A stretch of DNA of 64,000 nt from Paenalkalicoccus suaedae. GTDB lineage: Bacteria > Bacillota > Bacilli > Bacillales > Salisediminibacteriaceae. Location: the NCBI RefSeq assembly GCF_006965545.2, contig NZ_CP041372.2, positions 1,984,001 to 2,048,000 on the forward strand. Reading direction: 5' to 3'. Positions 48,879-57,934 of the stretch are shown here, one piece after another. The notes under the pieces were generated by a model. That model ran no database searches, was not told where the DNA came from, and saw only the letters and a list, made by a program, of their open reading frames with translations. Within the stretch, counting starts at the first letter, position 1. Each line of letters starts with the position of its first letter. Both the position numbers and the translations under genes were made by a program.

Positions 48879-48939
48879 AGTATGTTGAGCAACACGCTTA
48901 GAGCGAGGCCCATCCTCCTTTTTCGTGTATGTATAGAGT

Positions 48940-48966
48940 GCTTAGGGGCAAGTATTACCCCTAAGC
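48940..48966 (-). other. Stable hairpin between flgE and swrD
   Basis: A perfect 9-bp stem GCTTAGGGG (48940-48948) / CCCCTAAGC (48958-48966) with a 9-nt loop, directly after flgE. There is no T-run on the minus strand, so it is not a normal terminator. It may protect or divide the long fla/che mRNA. Confidence 0.6.
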
Positions 48967-48973
48967 TACGCTA

Positions 48974-49897
48974 TTATCGCTTCAAGTTAACTAGTTCTTG
49001 TAGGATTTCATCTGATGTTGTAATGATTCTTGTGTTTGCTTGGAAACCACGTTGAGACACGATCATTTCAGCAAATTCTGCTGCTAAGTCAACGTTCGAC
49101 ATTTCAAGCGTCGCACCAACTAAGCTACCGCGACCGTCTGTGTTAGAAAGACCGATTTGAGCAGCACCAGAGTTATTAGTCTGAGAGAACGTGTTGTTCC
49201 CTGCTTTATTTAAACCACCTGGGTTAGAGAAGTTTGCTAATGCTAATGTTCCAAGTACACGTACCTGTCCGTCTGAAAACACCCCGTTAATTTCACCGCT
49301 CGGTGCGATATTGAAGCTTTGGAGGAATGTTTCGTTAATGTTAGCTCCACCTATATCAATATTTAGTCCAGGTCTTACAGGGTTAGTTGTATTATCACCC
49401 GCGTTTAACTGTTGAATTGAAGCCCCAGCAGGAATATAAAGATCGCTTAATGCTGTGTTCTCGTCAATTGGTGCAGCCTGATTTAAATAACCTTGAACTT
49501 TCAAACCATTGGAGTTAACTAACATCCCATTCTGATCCAAATAAAAGTTTCCCGCACGAGTAAATAACTGCGTGTCACCATCTTCTACAACAAAGTATCC
49601 ATCGCCTGAAATTGCTAAGTCTAAATCACGACCCGTAGACTGAAGAGACCCTTGCGTGTCAATCGTATCGATTGTAGACGTACCGCCACCAAGACCGACT
49701 TGAAGGGGGTTTGTTCCACCTCGGTTGTCGTTTGGAGTACCTGCTCCTTGTAGCTGTTGACTTACTAAGTCGTTAAATGTTGTACGACCCTTTTTAAATC
49801 CGTACGTATTAACGTTAGCAATGTTATTACCGATTACATCGAGCTTTGTTTGGAAGTTATTCATACCGCCGATTCCTGAATATAGTGAACGTAACAT
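48974..49897 (-). CDS. flgE: Flagellar hook protein FlgE
   Basis: Polymerises into the hook. 307 residues: N-terminal rod-class domain (MLRSLYSGIGGM, DVIGNNIANVNTYGFK), core with DGYFVVEDG and SNGLKVQGY, and the C-terminal coiled helix (AEFAEMIVSQRGFQANTRIITTSDEILQ-type) shared by axial proteins. Close to the B. subtilis FlgE (264), slightly longer. Downstream of a conserved small flagellar-operon gene and upstream of swrD. Confidence 0.93.
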   Translation of the reverse strand: MLRSLYSGIGGMNNFQTKLDVIGNNIANVNTYGFKKGRTTFNDLVSQQLQGAGTPNDNRGGTNPLQVGLGGGTSTIDTIDTQGSLQSTGRDLDLAISGDGYFVVEDGDTQLFTRAGNFYLDQNGMLVNSNGLKVQGYLNQAAPIDENTALSDLYIPAGASIQQLNAGDNTTNPVRPGLNIDIGGANINETFLQSFNIAPSGEINGVFSDGQVRVLGTLALANFSNPGGLNKAGNNTFSQTNNSGAAQIGLSNTDGRGSLVGATLEMSNVDLAAEFAEMIVSQRGFQANTRIITTSDEILQELVNLKR

Positions 49898-49974
49898 GTG
49901 TTCATTCTCCTCTCAAATTTGGACTGTCGCTTCGATCCTTCCACGACATAACAGCTTCCTTTCGGTCCGGCTGT

Positions 49975-50340
49975 TTATAAAATAATTGCGCCATTAATGT
50001 TTGTAAATAGCTGATGACTCGCTTCCTCACGATCCATAGCCGTAATTACCGTTTCGTTTTTAGCACTGACAACAAAAGCAGCATCCTTCGTTAAAACGAG
50101 AGAATCTGTAATACCCTTCGCTTTTGCTTCTTTTACTCGTGTGCCCATTTCCTGCCACGTTGCATCAGGTACGTGAATACCTCGTTCCTGAAGTCGCTTT
50201 TCAGCGTGCTTACTCACTTTCAGTGAGTTTGAGGTTTGACTTAAAATCTCACTAAAAGACGTTGTCTTTGGTTGCGCAGGCTTCGAAACCGGCTTATTAA
50301 TCGTATGAGGGAGGTGGTGCGGCATTATTTTAGGATGCAT
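49975..50340 (-). CDS. TIGR02530-type flagellar operon protein
   Basis: 121 residues of the conserved flagellar operon family placed between flgD and flgE in many Bacilli. Core pattern: a basic N terminus, SEILSQTSNSLKVSKHAEKRLQ-like central run with a conserved HAEKRLQERGI motif, then DRxEA-type end. Function not established. ATG at 50340 (MHPKIMPHH) is 8 bases after GGAGG; a GTG at 50349 overlaps that site. Lies 77 bp before flgE. Confidence 0.8.
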   Translation of the reverse strand: MHPKIMPHHLPHTINKPVSKPAQPKTTSFSEILSQTSNSLKVSKHAEKRLQERGIHVPDATWQEMGTRVKEAKAKGITDSLVLTKDAAFVVSAKNETVITAMDREEASHQLFTNINGAIIL

Positions 50341-50358
50341 GACTTGCACCTCCAGTGC

Positions 50359-50811
50359 TTATTCTGTTTTAGCTTTTACTGCTTGAATGTCTTGGATCGG
50401 AATTCGTACACCGTCTTCAAGCTCTACTAACGTTCGTCCTTCTTTTAATACAACAGACGTTACTAAGCCTTCTTGAGGTGTTTTTTCACCACTTGAATTT
50501 GTTCGCTCGTAGCTGATAACTTTTCCGATAAGCTCTGCATTGGATGCTAGCTCAGACCGCGAACTCGCTTCTAAAAACGTTTTTAAGCTTTGGTTCATTT
50601 GCGTCATTTGCTCGAGACTTGAGAACTGCGCCATTTGTGCAATAAACTCTTTATCCTCCATTGGATTTAATGGATCCTGGTTAGATAACTGTGTGAGCAA
50701 GATTTTAAGAAATGCATCTTGATCAAGAGTAGAGCTATTCGCTTGATTTTTTTGTTGCTCTTTATATTCCTCAAAGTAAATAGGATTAGATGATGAACTT
50801 ACAATTGTCAT
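50359..50811 (-). CDS. flgD: Hook assembly scaffold FlgD
   Basis: Caps the growing hook. 150 residues: conserved core LDQDAFLKILLTQLSNQDPLNPMEDKEF-type N-terminal segment (only parts listed: FLKILLTQL, DPLNP), consistent with short Gram-positive FlgD proteins lacking the extra C-terminal Ig-like domain. It lies 15 bp after fliK. Confidence 0.95.
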   Translation of the reverse strand: MTIVSSSSNPIYFEEYKEQQKNQANSSTLDQDAFLKILLTQLSNQDPLNPMEDKEFIAQMAQFSSLEQMTQMNQSLKTFLEASSRSELASNAELIGKVISYERTNSSGEKTPQEGLVTSVVLKEGRTLVELEDGVRIPIQDIQAVKAKTE

Positions 50812-50826
50812 TGGTTGCCTCCTTTC

Positions 50827-52050
50827 TTACACTTCTACGTCAATCGATTCCTCTAGTAGCTCTTCAAAGCTTGCTTGCTCCACTTCTTCATCAGCATGCT
50901 CAAATCTGCTTGACTCCTCTTTTTGCTGATCTTTACGCTGACCATCAGAGGTAGAATCTTTAAATGGCTGTTGCTGCGATATTTCTACCTTCTCGACTTG
51001 AAGTTGCTGAGATTGGAAGGCTTGCTTTAAATGATGCAACTGGCTATCCAAAAGCTCTCTTGTCATCGCATTGGAGGTCATTACTCTAGCAGTGATCACG
51101 CCATTAAGCTGTTGAATTTGAATATCTAGTCTTCCGAGGTGCTGCGGATGTAGCTTAATCGTCATTTGCTTCATGCCATTTATCTCTGTAAATGCACTAC
51201 GTTGTAATAGATTTTCAAACTGCCTAATAAATTGCTCCTGCGAAACTCTTGTCTGACCTTCTTGTTGCATTAAAGGAATCATCAATGTTGGCTGTTGTTG
51301 GACGGCAGGCTGCTGAAAGCCTTGCATGGGTACAATTGCTCTTTCAGTTGATGTCTCTGGCATTTGTTGCCCTAAAAGCAGTCTTGCAAATTGATCCTTT
51401 GAAATCCCAGGATCCTTAGTAGCATGGTTCAAGTAAGCTAATTCTGCAATGCGAGTGAACGCCTTTGGCACCTGACTAAATGCTGGTAGCTCTTTCGGAA
51501 TAGCTTCTTTTAACATTGGAAGGAGCATCGTAAAGTCCTTCTTCTCATCCACTTGATTAAACATAGTAGCCGTCACATTCATGACAACTTGTTTTAATTC
51601 AGGCGAAAGGGGAGCTTGCTGATTTACCATGTGTAAATGACCAAGTGCAGCCAATAAAACCGTCGGGTTACCTGTCTCAGTAAACTCACTAAAGAGTGCG
51701 GAAAGAGAAGGATTCACACTTACTAACTGCTTAATTTCCTCTAACCAAGCGTCCGGTAACTCAAGTTCCTCTAATAGTTCTACCGTGTTTTCTGTCACAA
51801 AAAGGTCTTCTACAGGTAGTTCCTCTAATAAGGCTAGTAAAGAGTCGAGTTCCTCAGGTGATAACGTAGAATCAGGTAACAGTTCTTGTAAACTCGTTTC
51901 TTCTTGAAGGGACTCTGGTAACGCTTCTCCGTTATGTAGCAGGCCGCCAAGTAAAGCAAGAAAGCTATTCGCAGAAGTTGTAGTTTGTGAACCACTGGTT
52001 TGAGGTACAGCTTGTGTCACTGGTTGCGCAACCATCATTCCGTTTATCAT
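50827..52050 (-). CDS. fliK: Flagellar hook-length control protein FliK
   Basis: Exported ruler that switches export from hook to filament. 407 residues: Gln/Pro/Glu-rich, low-conservation N-terminal two thirds, then the conserved FliK C-terminal domain (MTIKLHPQHLGRLDIQI) and a charged tail. It lies between motE and flgD. GGAGG precedes ATG at 52050. Low conservation outside the C-terminal domain is normal for this family. Confidence 0.93.
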   Translation of the reverse strand: MINGMMVAQPVTQAVPQTSGSQTTTSANSFLALLGGLLHNGEALPESLQEETSLQELLPDSTLSPEELDSLLALLEELPVEDLFVTENTVELLEELELPDAWLEEIKQLVSVNPSLSALFSEFTETGNPTVLLAALGHLHMVNQQAPLSPELKQVVMNVTATMFNQVDEKKDFTMLLPMLKEAIPKELPAFSQVPKAFTRIAELAYLNHATKDPGISKDQFARLLLGQQMPETSTERAIVPMQGFQQPAVQQQPTLMIPLMQQEGQTRVSQEQFIRQFENLLQRSAFTEINGMKQMTIKLHPQHLGRLDIQIQQLNGVITARVMTSNAMTRELLDSQLHHLKQAFQSQQLQVEKVEISQQQPFKDSTSDGQRKDQQKEESSRFEHADEEVEQASFEELLEESIDVEV

Positions 52051-52070
52051 GTTTTCACCTCCTTTCGATG

Positions 52071-52640
52071 TTAATTGGAAAGCTGACTAATGATACTTGC
52101 AGCAAGCTCTGCGTCCATACGACTTAAAATGTCGGATCTAGAGTTGACGTTCATTCCTCTAAAATAAAGAACTGCTTCCTCTTCGGATAGTTGCTCCATA
52201 ATAGTGGCCGCTCGTGATGATGTCATACTTTCTAATGTACGTATCACGTCATCATAGTCGGCGAGTGCTTCAGAGAGCTCGCCTTCTTCGCCCTCCTCGT
52301 CTTCTGGGAGACCTTCTCTTAATACTAAGAGCTCCTCTTCTAAAGAGGCGATCGTTTCTTCACTCGTTGTCACTTGGCCGGTCAGCTGCGTGACTTCCTG
52401 CTCAAGCGTCCTGTTCTCATGCTCTAGTTGCGCAATATATTCCTCATTGCTAAGCGTCTCTTCCTCTGATTCAATAAAAGGAAGTGAACTAGCTAATTGC
52501 CTTGCCGTGTCACTTACGTTGTAGCCGAGAAAGTATAATAGCACTACTGCTAAGATGATGGCGAACATGATAGGAATAACAATGACCATAAAGAATATAA
52601 GCAGTTTACTTTGAGATTTTTCTTTACCTTTTTTACTCAT
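52071..52640 (-). CDS. ylxF: MotE family protein (YlxF)
   Basis: 189 residues with an N-terminal transmembrane segment (about 12-35), a long coiled coil (70-120) and a C-terminal MgtE-N-like domain (ALADYDDVIRTLESMTSSRAATIMEQL-type region). In other bacteria MotE-like proteins act as chaperones for the motor/stator component MotC; the role in Bacillus (YlxF) is not fixed. It lies between fliJ and fliK, as in B. subtilis. Confidence 0.8.
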   Translation of the reverse strand: MSKKGKEKSQSKLLIFFMVIVIPIMFAIILAVVLLYFLGYNVSDTARQLASSLPFIESEEETLSNEEYIAQLEHENRTLEQEVTQLTGQVTTSEETIASLEEELLVLREGLPEDEEGEEGELSEALADYDDVIRTLESMTSSRAATIMEQLSEEEAVLYFRGMNVNSRSDILSRMDAELAASIISQLSN

Positions 52641-52652
52641 CGCGTCACCTAT

Positions 52653-53090
52653 TTACCTTCTAATAAATTGATTAACCGAAACTTCGTCTAAAAATTTCAT
52701 TTCCTCTTGTTTCTCATGCTCGACGTATCGCTCAAACTCAATTTCTTTCATTCGCTCATACTTTTTGAGATCAACAGACTTCACCGTCAAAAAGCTTTCT
52801 TTTTCTTGCATCTCTCTTCTAGCTTTTTGAGTGATCTTTTGAAGCTTACCTATCTCCTGCTCTAAAAACGAGATTGTCTGTTCGTTTTGCTGAATAAAGG
52901 CAATCGACATTCCTTGCATAATTTGTTGTTGCGTTTGATCAATGAGCTCCTCGCGACGTTTTAACATGGCATACAGCTCTTTCGCACTTTCTTCAAAGGA
53001 CCTGACAGAGTCCGAGAATTCTTTCTCTGCCGCAGCTTTCTCGTATTCTTTAATTTCCAACACTTTTTGAAGCTGATACGTAAAGCTCAT
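52653..53090 (-). CDS. fliJ: Flagellar export chaperone FliJ
   Basis: Coiled-coil protein resembling the ATP synthase gamma stalk, inserting into the FliI hexamer. 145 residues, almost entirely charged helix with heptad spacing (QLQKVLEIKEYEKAAAEKE). Its start overlaps the fliI stop by 4 bp. Identification is by position and coiled-coil pattern. Confidence 0.9.
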   Translation of the reverse strand: MSFTYQLQKVLEIKEYEKAAAEKEFSDSVRSFEESAKELYAMLKRREELIDQTQQQIMQGMSIAFIQQNEQTISFLEQEIGKLQKITQKARREMQEKESFLTVKSVDLKKYERMKEIEFERYVEHEKQEEMKFLDEVSVNQFIRR

Positions 53091-54412
53091 TGCTGCACTC
53101 CCCCTGCGAATAGTGATTTCATTTGACTGACTGCGGATTCAAGAGATTGATTTTCATTCACAGACTGCTTGAGGAAACGCATGACGTGCGGTTGCCACTG
53201 AATCGCATCATCGATCTCTTTGTTCGTTCCTCTTTTATAAGCACCAATGTTAATCAGATCTTCGGAGTCTTTGTATGTAGCCAAAATCTGTCGCATCCGA
53301 TCTGCTAATGCGTTATGATCATCATTTGCAATCTCAGACATAACCCGGCTGACACTTTGAAGAACATTAATGGCTGGGAAATGACCTTTATTCGCTAAAC
53401 GTCTATCTAAAACTAGGTGACCGTCCAAAATACCTCTCACCGTGTCAGCGATTGGTTCATTCATATCGTCACCATCTACAAGGACGGTGTAAAACGCTGT
53501 AATTGCTCCTCTTTCGTTCATTCCGCTTCGTTCTAACAAACGAGGTAACAATGCGAATACCGAAGGTGTGTACCCTTTCGTAGTTGGTGGCTCCCCAATA
53601 GCAAGTCCAATTTCTCGCTGAGCCATCGCTACTCGCGTTACAGAGTCCATCATTAAGTTGACATTGAGACCTTGATCTCGGAAGTATTCGGCTATTGCCG
53701 TTGCTGTATAGGCTCCTTTAATTCTCATTAAAGCAGGTTGATCAGAAGTAGCAACTACCACAACGGTGTTTTTAAGACCTGATTCGCCAAGATCTCGCTC
53801 GATAAAGTCACGCACCTCTCGACCACGCTCTCCTATGAGTGCAATCACGTTAATGTCTGCATCAGAATTTTTAGCGATCATAGCCATCAGCGTACTTTTA
53901 CCAACACCACTACCGGCAAAGATGCCAAGTCGTTGACCCTTCCCTACAGTGAACATCCCGTCTATAGCCTTCACGCCTATGGAGAGAGGCTCTTTAATCC
54001 GCGGTCGTGTAATCGGGCTTGGTGGTGCATTGTCAGTCGAATAAGGTCTAAAGCCTGCGTCAAATATATCTCCATTGAACGGTCTACCTAAGCTATCGAC
54101 GACGGAGCCAATCATACCTGTCCCTACCTTTATTTCTAAAGGCTTGTTCATCGTTTCGACCAAACTGCCTGGAGCAATCGCATCGACGCGATCATATGGC
54201 ATGAGGATGACATGCTGCTCGCGAAATCCTACAACCTCCGCTAAGATCTTACGGTTCGTATTTTTACCTACAGAGATTTGGCAAAGCTCTCCAACAGAAG
54301 CTTGAGGTCCTTGCGCTTCTATCATGAGTCCAACTACTTGCGTCACTCGCCCAAATTGCTTATAAGAATTAATATCCTTTACTTGGTGAACGAGTTGCTC
54401 AAATGCTGTCAT
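53087..54412 (-). CDS. fliI: Flagellum-specific ATPase FliI
   Basis: Hexameric ATPase of the flagellar export apparatus, F1-beta-like. 441 residues: Walker A FAGSGVGKST, Walker B and catalytic Glu region (NVIALIGERGREV), and a C-terminal domain. The frame opens at 54439, but GAAGGTGAG four bases before ATG at 54412 and the family N terminus (MTAFEQL) place the start inside the fliH 3' end (14 bp overlap). Confidence 0.97.
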   Translation of the reverse strand: MTAFEQLVHQVKDINSYKQFGRVTQVVGLMIEAQGPQASVGELCQISVGKNTNRKILAEVVGFREQHVILMPYDRVDAIAPGSLVETMNKPLEIKVGTGMIGSVVDSLGRPFNGDIFDAGFRPYSTDNAPPSPITRPRIKEPLSIGVKAIDGMFTVGKGQRLGIFAGSGVGKSTLMAMIAKNSDADINVIALIGERGREVRDFIERDLGESGLKNTVVVVATSDQPALMRIKGAYTATAIAEYFRDQGLNVNLMMDSVTRVAMAQREIGLAIGEPPTTKGYTPSVFALLPRLLERSGMNERGAITAFYTVLVDGDDMNEPIADTVRGILDGHLVLDRRLANKGHFPAINVLQSVSRVMSEIANDDHNALADRMRQILATYKDSEDLINIGAYKRGTNKEIDDAIQWQPHVMRFLKQSVNENQSLESAVSQMKSLFAGGVQQ

Positions 54413-55190
54413 GAGACTCACCTTCTTGCAACTTCTCAAATAGCGTTCGTTTAATCTCTAAAAGTTGTACGTCGACAGAGGCATCTAGTTTGCCATACGG
54501 CGTATCAATCAGGCATCCATCATGCGGTAGTTGTTCGTCAGGGTAAATTAGCAGATGCCTGGACTGTCGAACAATTTCTCTAAGCTCCTCTTGCTGTGCT
54601 AACGTGCGCTCATACCAATCAGGGTGGACATAGAGCTTCACTTCTTCTTGTTCTCTCACTTCCTGCAATGCTTCCTTGACTAAATGGAGCCACGCAGACT
54701 CATCTTCAAGCTGCTTTCCTAAGATCTTTTCCGTGATGCCCAGTGCTAGCTCAAGCATATGTGATTCAGCTGCTTCGAGCTTATGCTGGTAATCCTGCTT
54801 TGAAAGATTCACGATCCCCTGCGCTTGATCAATAGCTTCTTTATACTGCTCAAGACCTGCTTGCATCCCTTCCTGAAAACCTTGATTAAAGCCCTCTTCA
54901 GCTGCCTTACGCCCTTCTTCCTCGGCATCAGTTGCCATCTGCTCTAATTGCGCTTGTTTCCATTCTTCAAATGCTACTTTTTCTTCTTGTAGCTGTTGTT
55001 CCCGATTGGCTATTTCTTCTTTGTCACGAGCAATCGCTTGTTTAGAAGACTGTATAGCCCTCTTTTCTTGCGTAGATTCCCCTTGTTGATCACTATAGTC
55101 AACAGGATGTTCCTCTTTAAAGATAGAATGAAGTTTAATGATCTTTTTTGCAGACTCATCAGAGCGCACAGACTTAATTAATCTAGACAA
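54399..55190 (-). CDS. fliH: Flagellar export regulator FliH
   Basis: Stalk protein that binds FliI and tethers it to the C-ring; fold like F-ATPase subunits b and delta. 263 residues with a long charged coiled coil (about 50-130) and a globular C terminus (LALGITEKILGKQL). Start: TTG at 55190, nine bases after GGAGGAG, giving SRLIKSVRSDES; ATG 55199 sits one base from that site. It overlaps the fliG stop by 8 bp and fliI by 14 bp. Confidence 0.92.
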   Translation of the reverse strand: MSRLIKSVRSDESAKKIIKLHSIFKEEHPVDYSDQQGESTQEKRAIQSSKQAIARDKEEIANREQQLQEEKVAFEEWKQAQLEQMATDAEEEGRKAAEEGFNQGFQEGMQAGLEQYKEAIDQAQGIVNLSKQDYQHKLEAAESHMLELALGITEKILGKQLEDESAWLHLVKEALQEVREQEEVKLYVHPDWYERTLAQQEELREIVRQSRHLLIYPDEQLPHDGCLIDTPYGKLDASVDVQLLEIKRTLFEKLQEGESHDSI

Positions 55191-56193
55191 TAATATCATC
55201 TCCTCCACCGCGGGCAATGACTATTTCTCCAGCTTCTTCAAGGCGACGTATGACTGCTACGATGCGTGTTTGTGCTTCTTCCACGTCACGAAGTCTGACA
55301 GGACCCATAAACTCCATTTCCTCTTTAAAGGTCTCAGACATACGCTGTGACATGTTTGTAAAGACAATATCTTTTACCTCTTCACTTGCCACTTTTAAAG
55401 CTAGTTGTAAATCGGCGTTCTCAACATCTCGGATAACGCGTTGAATAGAACGGTTATCAAGAGTGACGATATCTTCGAAGACAAACATTCTCTTCTTGAT
55501 TTCTTCTGCAAGCTCCGGATCTTGAATCTCTAGTGCATCTAAAATCGTTCGTTCCGTACTACGGTCTACACTATTTAGAACCTCTACAACAGACTCAATT
55601 CCACCAGCCTGCGTGTAATCTTGTGTAACAGTAGACGATAGCTTCTTTTCTAAAATCATCTCGACTTCGTTAATAATTTCAGGAGACGTTGAATCCATGA
55701 CGGCGATTCGCTTTGCAATATCAGCCTGCATTTCTTGTGGCAAGGATGATAAAATTTGACCCGACTGCTCACTATCTAAATAAGATAGGATCAGAGCAAT
55801 CGTCTGCGGATGCTCATTTTGTATAAAATTTAAAATTTGCATCGAGTCTGCTTTTCTTGCAAAGTCAAACGGCCTCACTTGTAGCGTAGACGTCAATCGA
55901 TTAATGATTGCCATCGCTTCATCTGACCCTAATGCCTTTTCAAGTACGTCTTTCGCGTATCCAATACCACCTTGAGTGATATAGTCTTGAGCAATTGCGA
56001 GCTGGTGAAAGGACTCAATAATTTCTTCCTTCGTATCATGGTCGACCTTTCTAACACCTGCAATTTCTAGTGTTAGCTTTTCAATCTCTTCTTCCGATAA
56101 GTGCTTATATACTTGAGCAGATACATCTGGGCCAAGAGAAATTAGTAAAATGGCTGCTTTCTGCTTTCCAGTAAGTTGTTTTTTTTTCGCCAC
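55183..56193 (-). CDS. fliG: Flagellar motor switch protein FliG
   Basis: C-ring protein that contacts the stator and generates torque. 336 residues, the normal length: N-terminal domain for FliF binding (KQKAAILLISLGPDVS), middle domain with the EHPQTIALILSYL motif that binds FliM, and the C-terminal domain carrying charged torque-helix residues. Ends GGDDIIV, with its last codons supplying the fliH ribosome site. Confidence 0.97.
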   Translation of the reverse strand: MAKKKQLTGKQKAAILLISLGPDVSAQVYKHLSEEEIEKLTLEIAGVRKVDHDTKEEIIESFHQLAIAQDYITQGGIGYAKDVLEKALGSDEAMAIINRLTSTLQVRPFDFARKADSMQILNFIQNEHPQTIALILSYLDSEQSGQILSSLPQEMQADIAKRIAVMDSTSPEIINEVEMILEKKLSSTVTQDYTQAGGIESVVEVLNSVDRSTERTILDALEIQDPELAEEIKKRMFVFEDIVTLDNRSIQRVIRDVENADLQLALKVASEEVKDIVFTNMSQRMSETFKEEMEFMGPVRLRDVEEAQTRIVAVIRRLEEAGEIVIARGGGDDIIV

Positions 56194-56209
56194 TTCCGGT
56201 TAACCTCCC

Positions 56210-57796
56210 TTAATCCTCTGATAGCCAAGTGCGAATTAGCTGTGAAAATTGATCTGGTTTTTCGCGAGCAAGCTGTTCAAGCTGCCTTCTTCTAGCCTTC
56301 TCTTCTGAATCTGCACCATCATCTAATGGTGGAAGCTCAAATTGTTCGCGTTGCTCTTCCATTGCAACCTCTTCTTCCACTGTTCGACCTTTTCGAACGA
56401 GAAGGAAAATAAGCAATCCAATAATAAGCGCTAACGCACCGACAATGTAATACCAGAAAGGAATACCAGACGGAGGCTCTTCAAGCTCGATTTTACCGAT
56501 AAACGGTTGTGAGGATACAAAAATACGTTCTCCAAGTTCCTCTTCTCCCCATTCACCTGAAATCTCACTATTAATAGAAGTTCTTACTACTTGTCCAACG
56601 ACTGTGGATATATCCGCTAATCTTTCAGGTGGAAGTGTTCCTGGATCCTCAGGGTCTGGAGGCTCTACCATAACTTGAATCCCGATATCTCGAATTTGAT
56701 AAGGACTTTCCACGATATCTCGTGAAATTCGATTTACTTCGTTATTAATTCTTTCTTCAATTCGTTCATAATCTCCATCACCACCAGATGCTAAAACGCC
56801 TGGGAAGTTTGGAATATCATCTTCTCCTGTACCAGGAACGCCACCTTCGGCAACTTCTTCTCCTGAGTATGTTTCAGTGATACGTTCAACACTCATTGCG
56901 ATTCCTTCATTTGTTTCTTCATCAACTGGTTCGACTAACTCTTCCACTCGGTTCTCTCTAGTGAAATCGATGTCCGTTGACACAGAGACCAATACTTTAT
57001 CCTGACCTACCATTGTTCCTAGCATTTGATGAAGGTCACGTTGAATTTCTCGCTCGATATCTTTTTGGATTGTACGTTGTTGCTCATAAGCAGTTAAGCT
57101 ACTGCTATCCATAGATGGTTGGTTCTCAAGCTCTAAATATCTGGAGAATTGATCCATGATAACGATGTTCTCAACAGGTAAACTTGGGACACTTTGTGCA
57201 ACTAAATGATATAAGGCGTTTGTTTGTTGCTGATCTAGGGAATAGCCAGATTGCATGTTAAGTAATACGGATGCTGTAGCTTGATCTGGCTCATCGGCGA
57301 GCCAAACACTCTCTTCAGGCATCGTGATCATTACTTGCGCATTCGCTACACCGTCAATGTTGCGAATTAAGTCTTCGATAGATGTTTGAATTGCCGCTCG
57401 TTCTAATAGTTGAAATTCATTATCTGTTGTACCAAAACCCATATTATTTCCAAAAGTAGAATAATCAATTCTGCCCGTCTGAGGAATTCCCTCTGCAGCA
57501 AGCTGAACTTTTAAATTATCTACAGCAGATTCTGGTACTGAGATTGAAGTTCCATCGGGGCTAACTTCATTTGCTACTCCTCTAGCATCTAAAGTGGCCT
57601 TGACCTCTCCAGTCTCCTGCATAGACATATTTGTGTATAGCGGGACGTAGTTTGTTTGCGAGCCAAACCAAGTAAAGGCAGCGATTAACACAATGACTAA
57701 TGCTACGGAGCCAGCTAATAGGCTTTTTTGATTTTTAGTACGCGAACTCCAGAATTCAGTTGTTTTTGTTTTGAAAGATGCTAATCGTTCGTTCAT
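56210..57796 (-). CDS. fliF: Flagellar MS-ring protein FliF
   Basis: Forms the MS-ring, the first basal-body structure. 528 residues: transmembrane segment near the N terminus (about 25-44), a large extracytoplasmic part with RBM domains, a second transmembrane segment (about 435-457) and a C-terminal cytoplasmic tail that binds FliG (DQFSQLIRTWLSED). Follows a 138-bp gap after fliE that holds the sigma-D-like site. Confidence 0.97.
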   Translation of the reverse strand: MNERLASFKTKTTEFWSSRTKNQKSLLAGSVALVIVLIAAFTWFGSQTNYVPLYTNMSMQETGEVKATLDARGVANEVSPDGTSISVPESAVDNLKVQLAAEGIPQTGRIDYSTFGNNMGFGTTDNEFQLLERAAIQTSIEDLIRNIDGVANAQVMITMPEESVWLADEPDQATASVLLNMQSGYSLDQQQTNALYHLVAQSVPSLPVENIVIMDQFSRYLELENQPSMDSSSLTAYEQQRTIQKDIEREIQRDLHQMLGTMVGQDKVLVSVSTDIDFTRENRVEELVEPVDEETNEGIAMSVERITETYSGEEVAEGGVPGTGEDDIPNFPGVLASGGDGDYERIEERINNEVNRISRDIVESPYQIRDIGIQVMVEPPDPEDPGTLPPERLADISTVVGQVVRTSINSEISGEWGEEELGERIFVSSQPFIGKIELEEPPSGIPFWYYIVGALALIIGLLIFLLVRKGRTVEEEVAMEEQREQFELPPLDDGADSEEKARRRQLEQLAREKPDQFSQLIRTWLSED

Positions 57797-57861
57797 GGTT
57801 CCTCCTACTGCCTTTTACTTGCACATTCAGACGTTTCAATAAACTTTTTTTAAATTTTCTC

Positions 57862-57888
57862 TAAATAATTTGTAAACGTTACCGATAT
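57862..57888 (+). promoter_or_regulatory. Sigma-D-type promoter facing antisense to the fla/che operon
   Basis: On the plus strand TAAA (57862-57865), exactly 15 bases, then ACCGATAT (57881-57888): against the sigma-D consensus TAAA-N15-GCCGATAT one base differs. It lies in the 138-bp gap between fliE and fliF and points into the antisense strand of fliE, flgC and flgB. No plus-strand gene follows; only a 13-codon ATG frame (57897-57938) without a ribosome site. Confidence 0.55.
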
Positions 57889-57934
57889 AAAGAAAAATGT
57901 GTAGATTTATAACGCGACTATATGCAAATACCCA

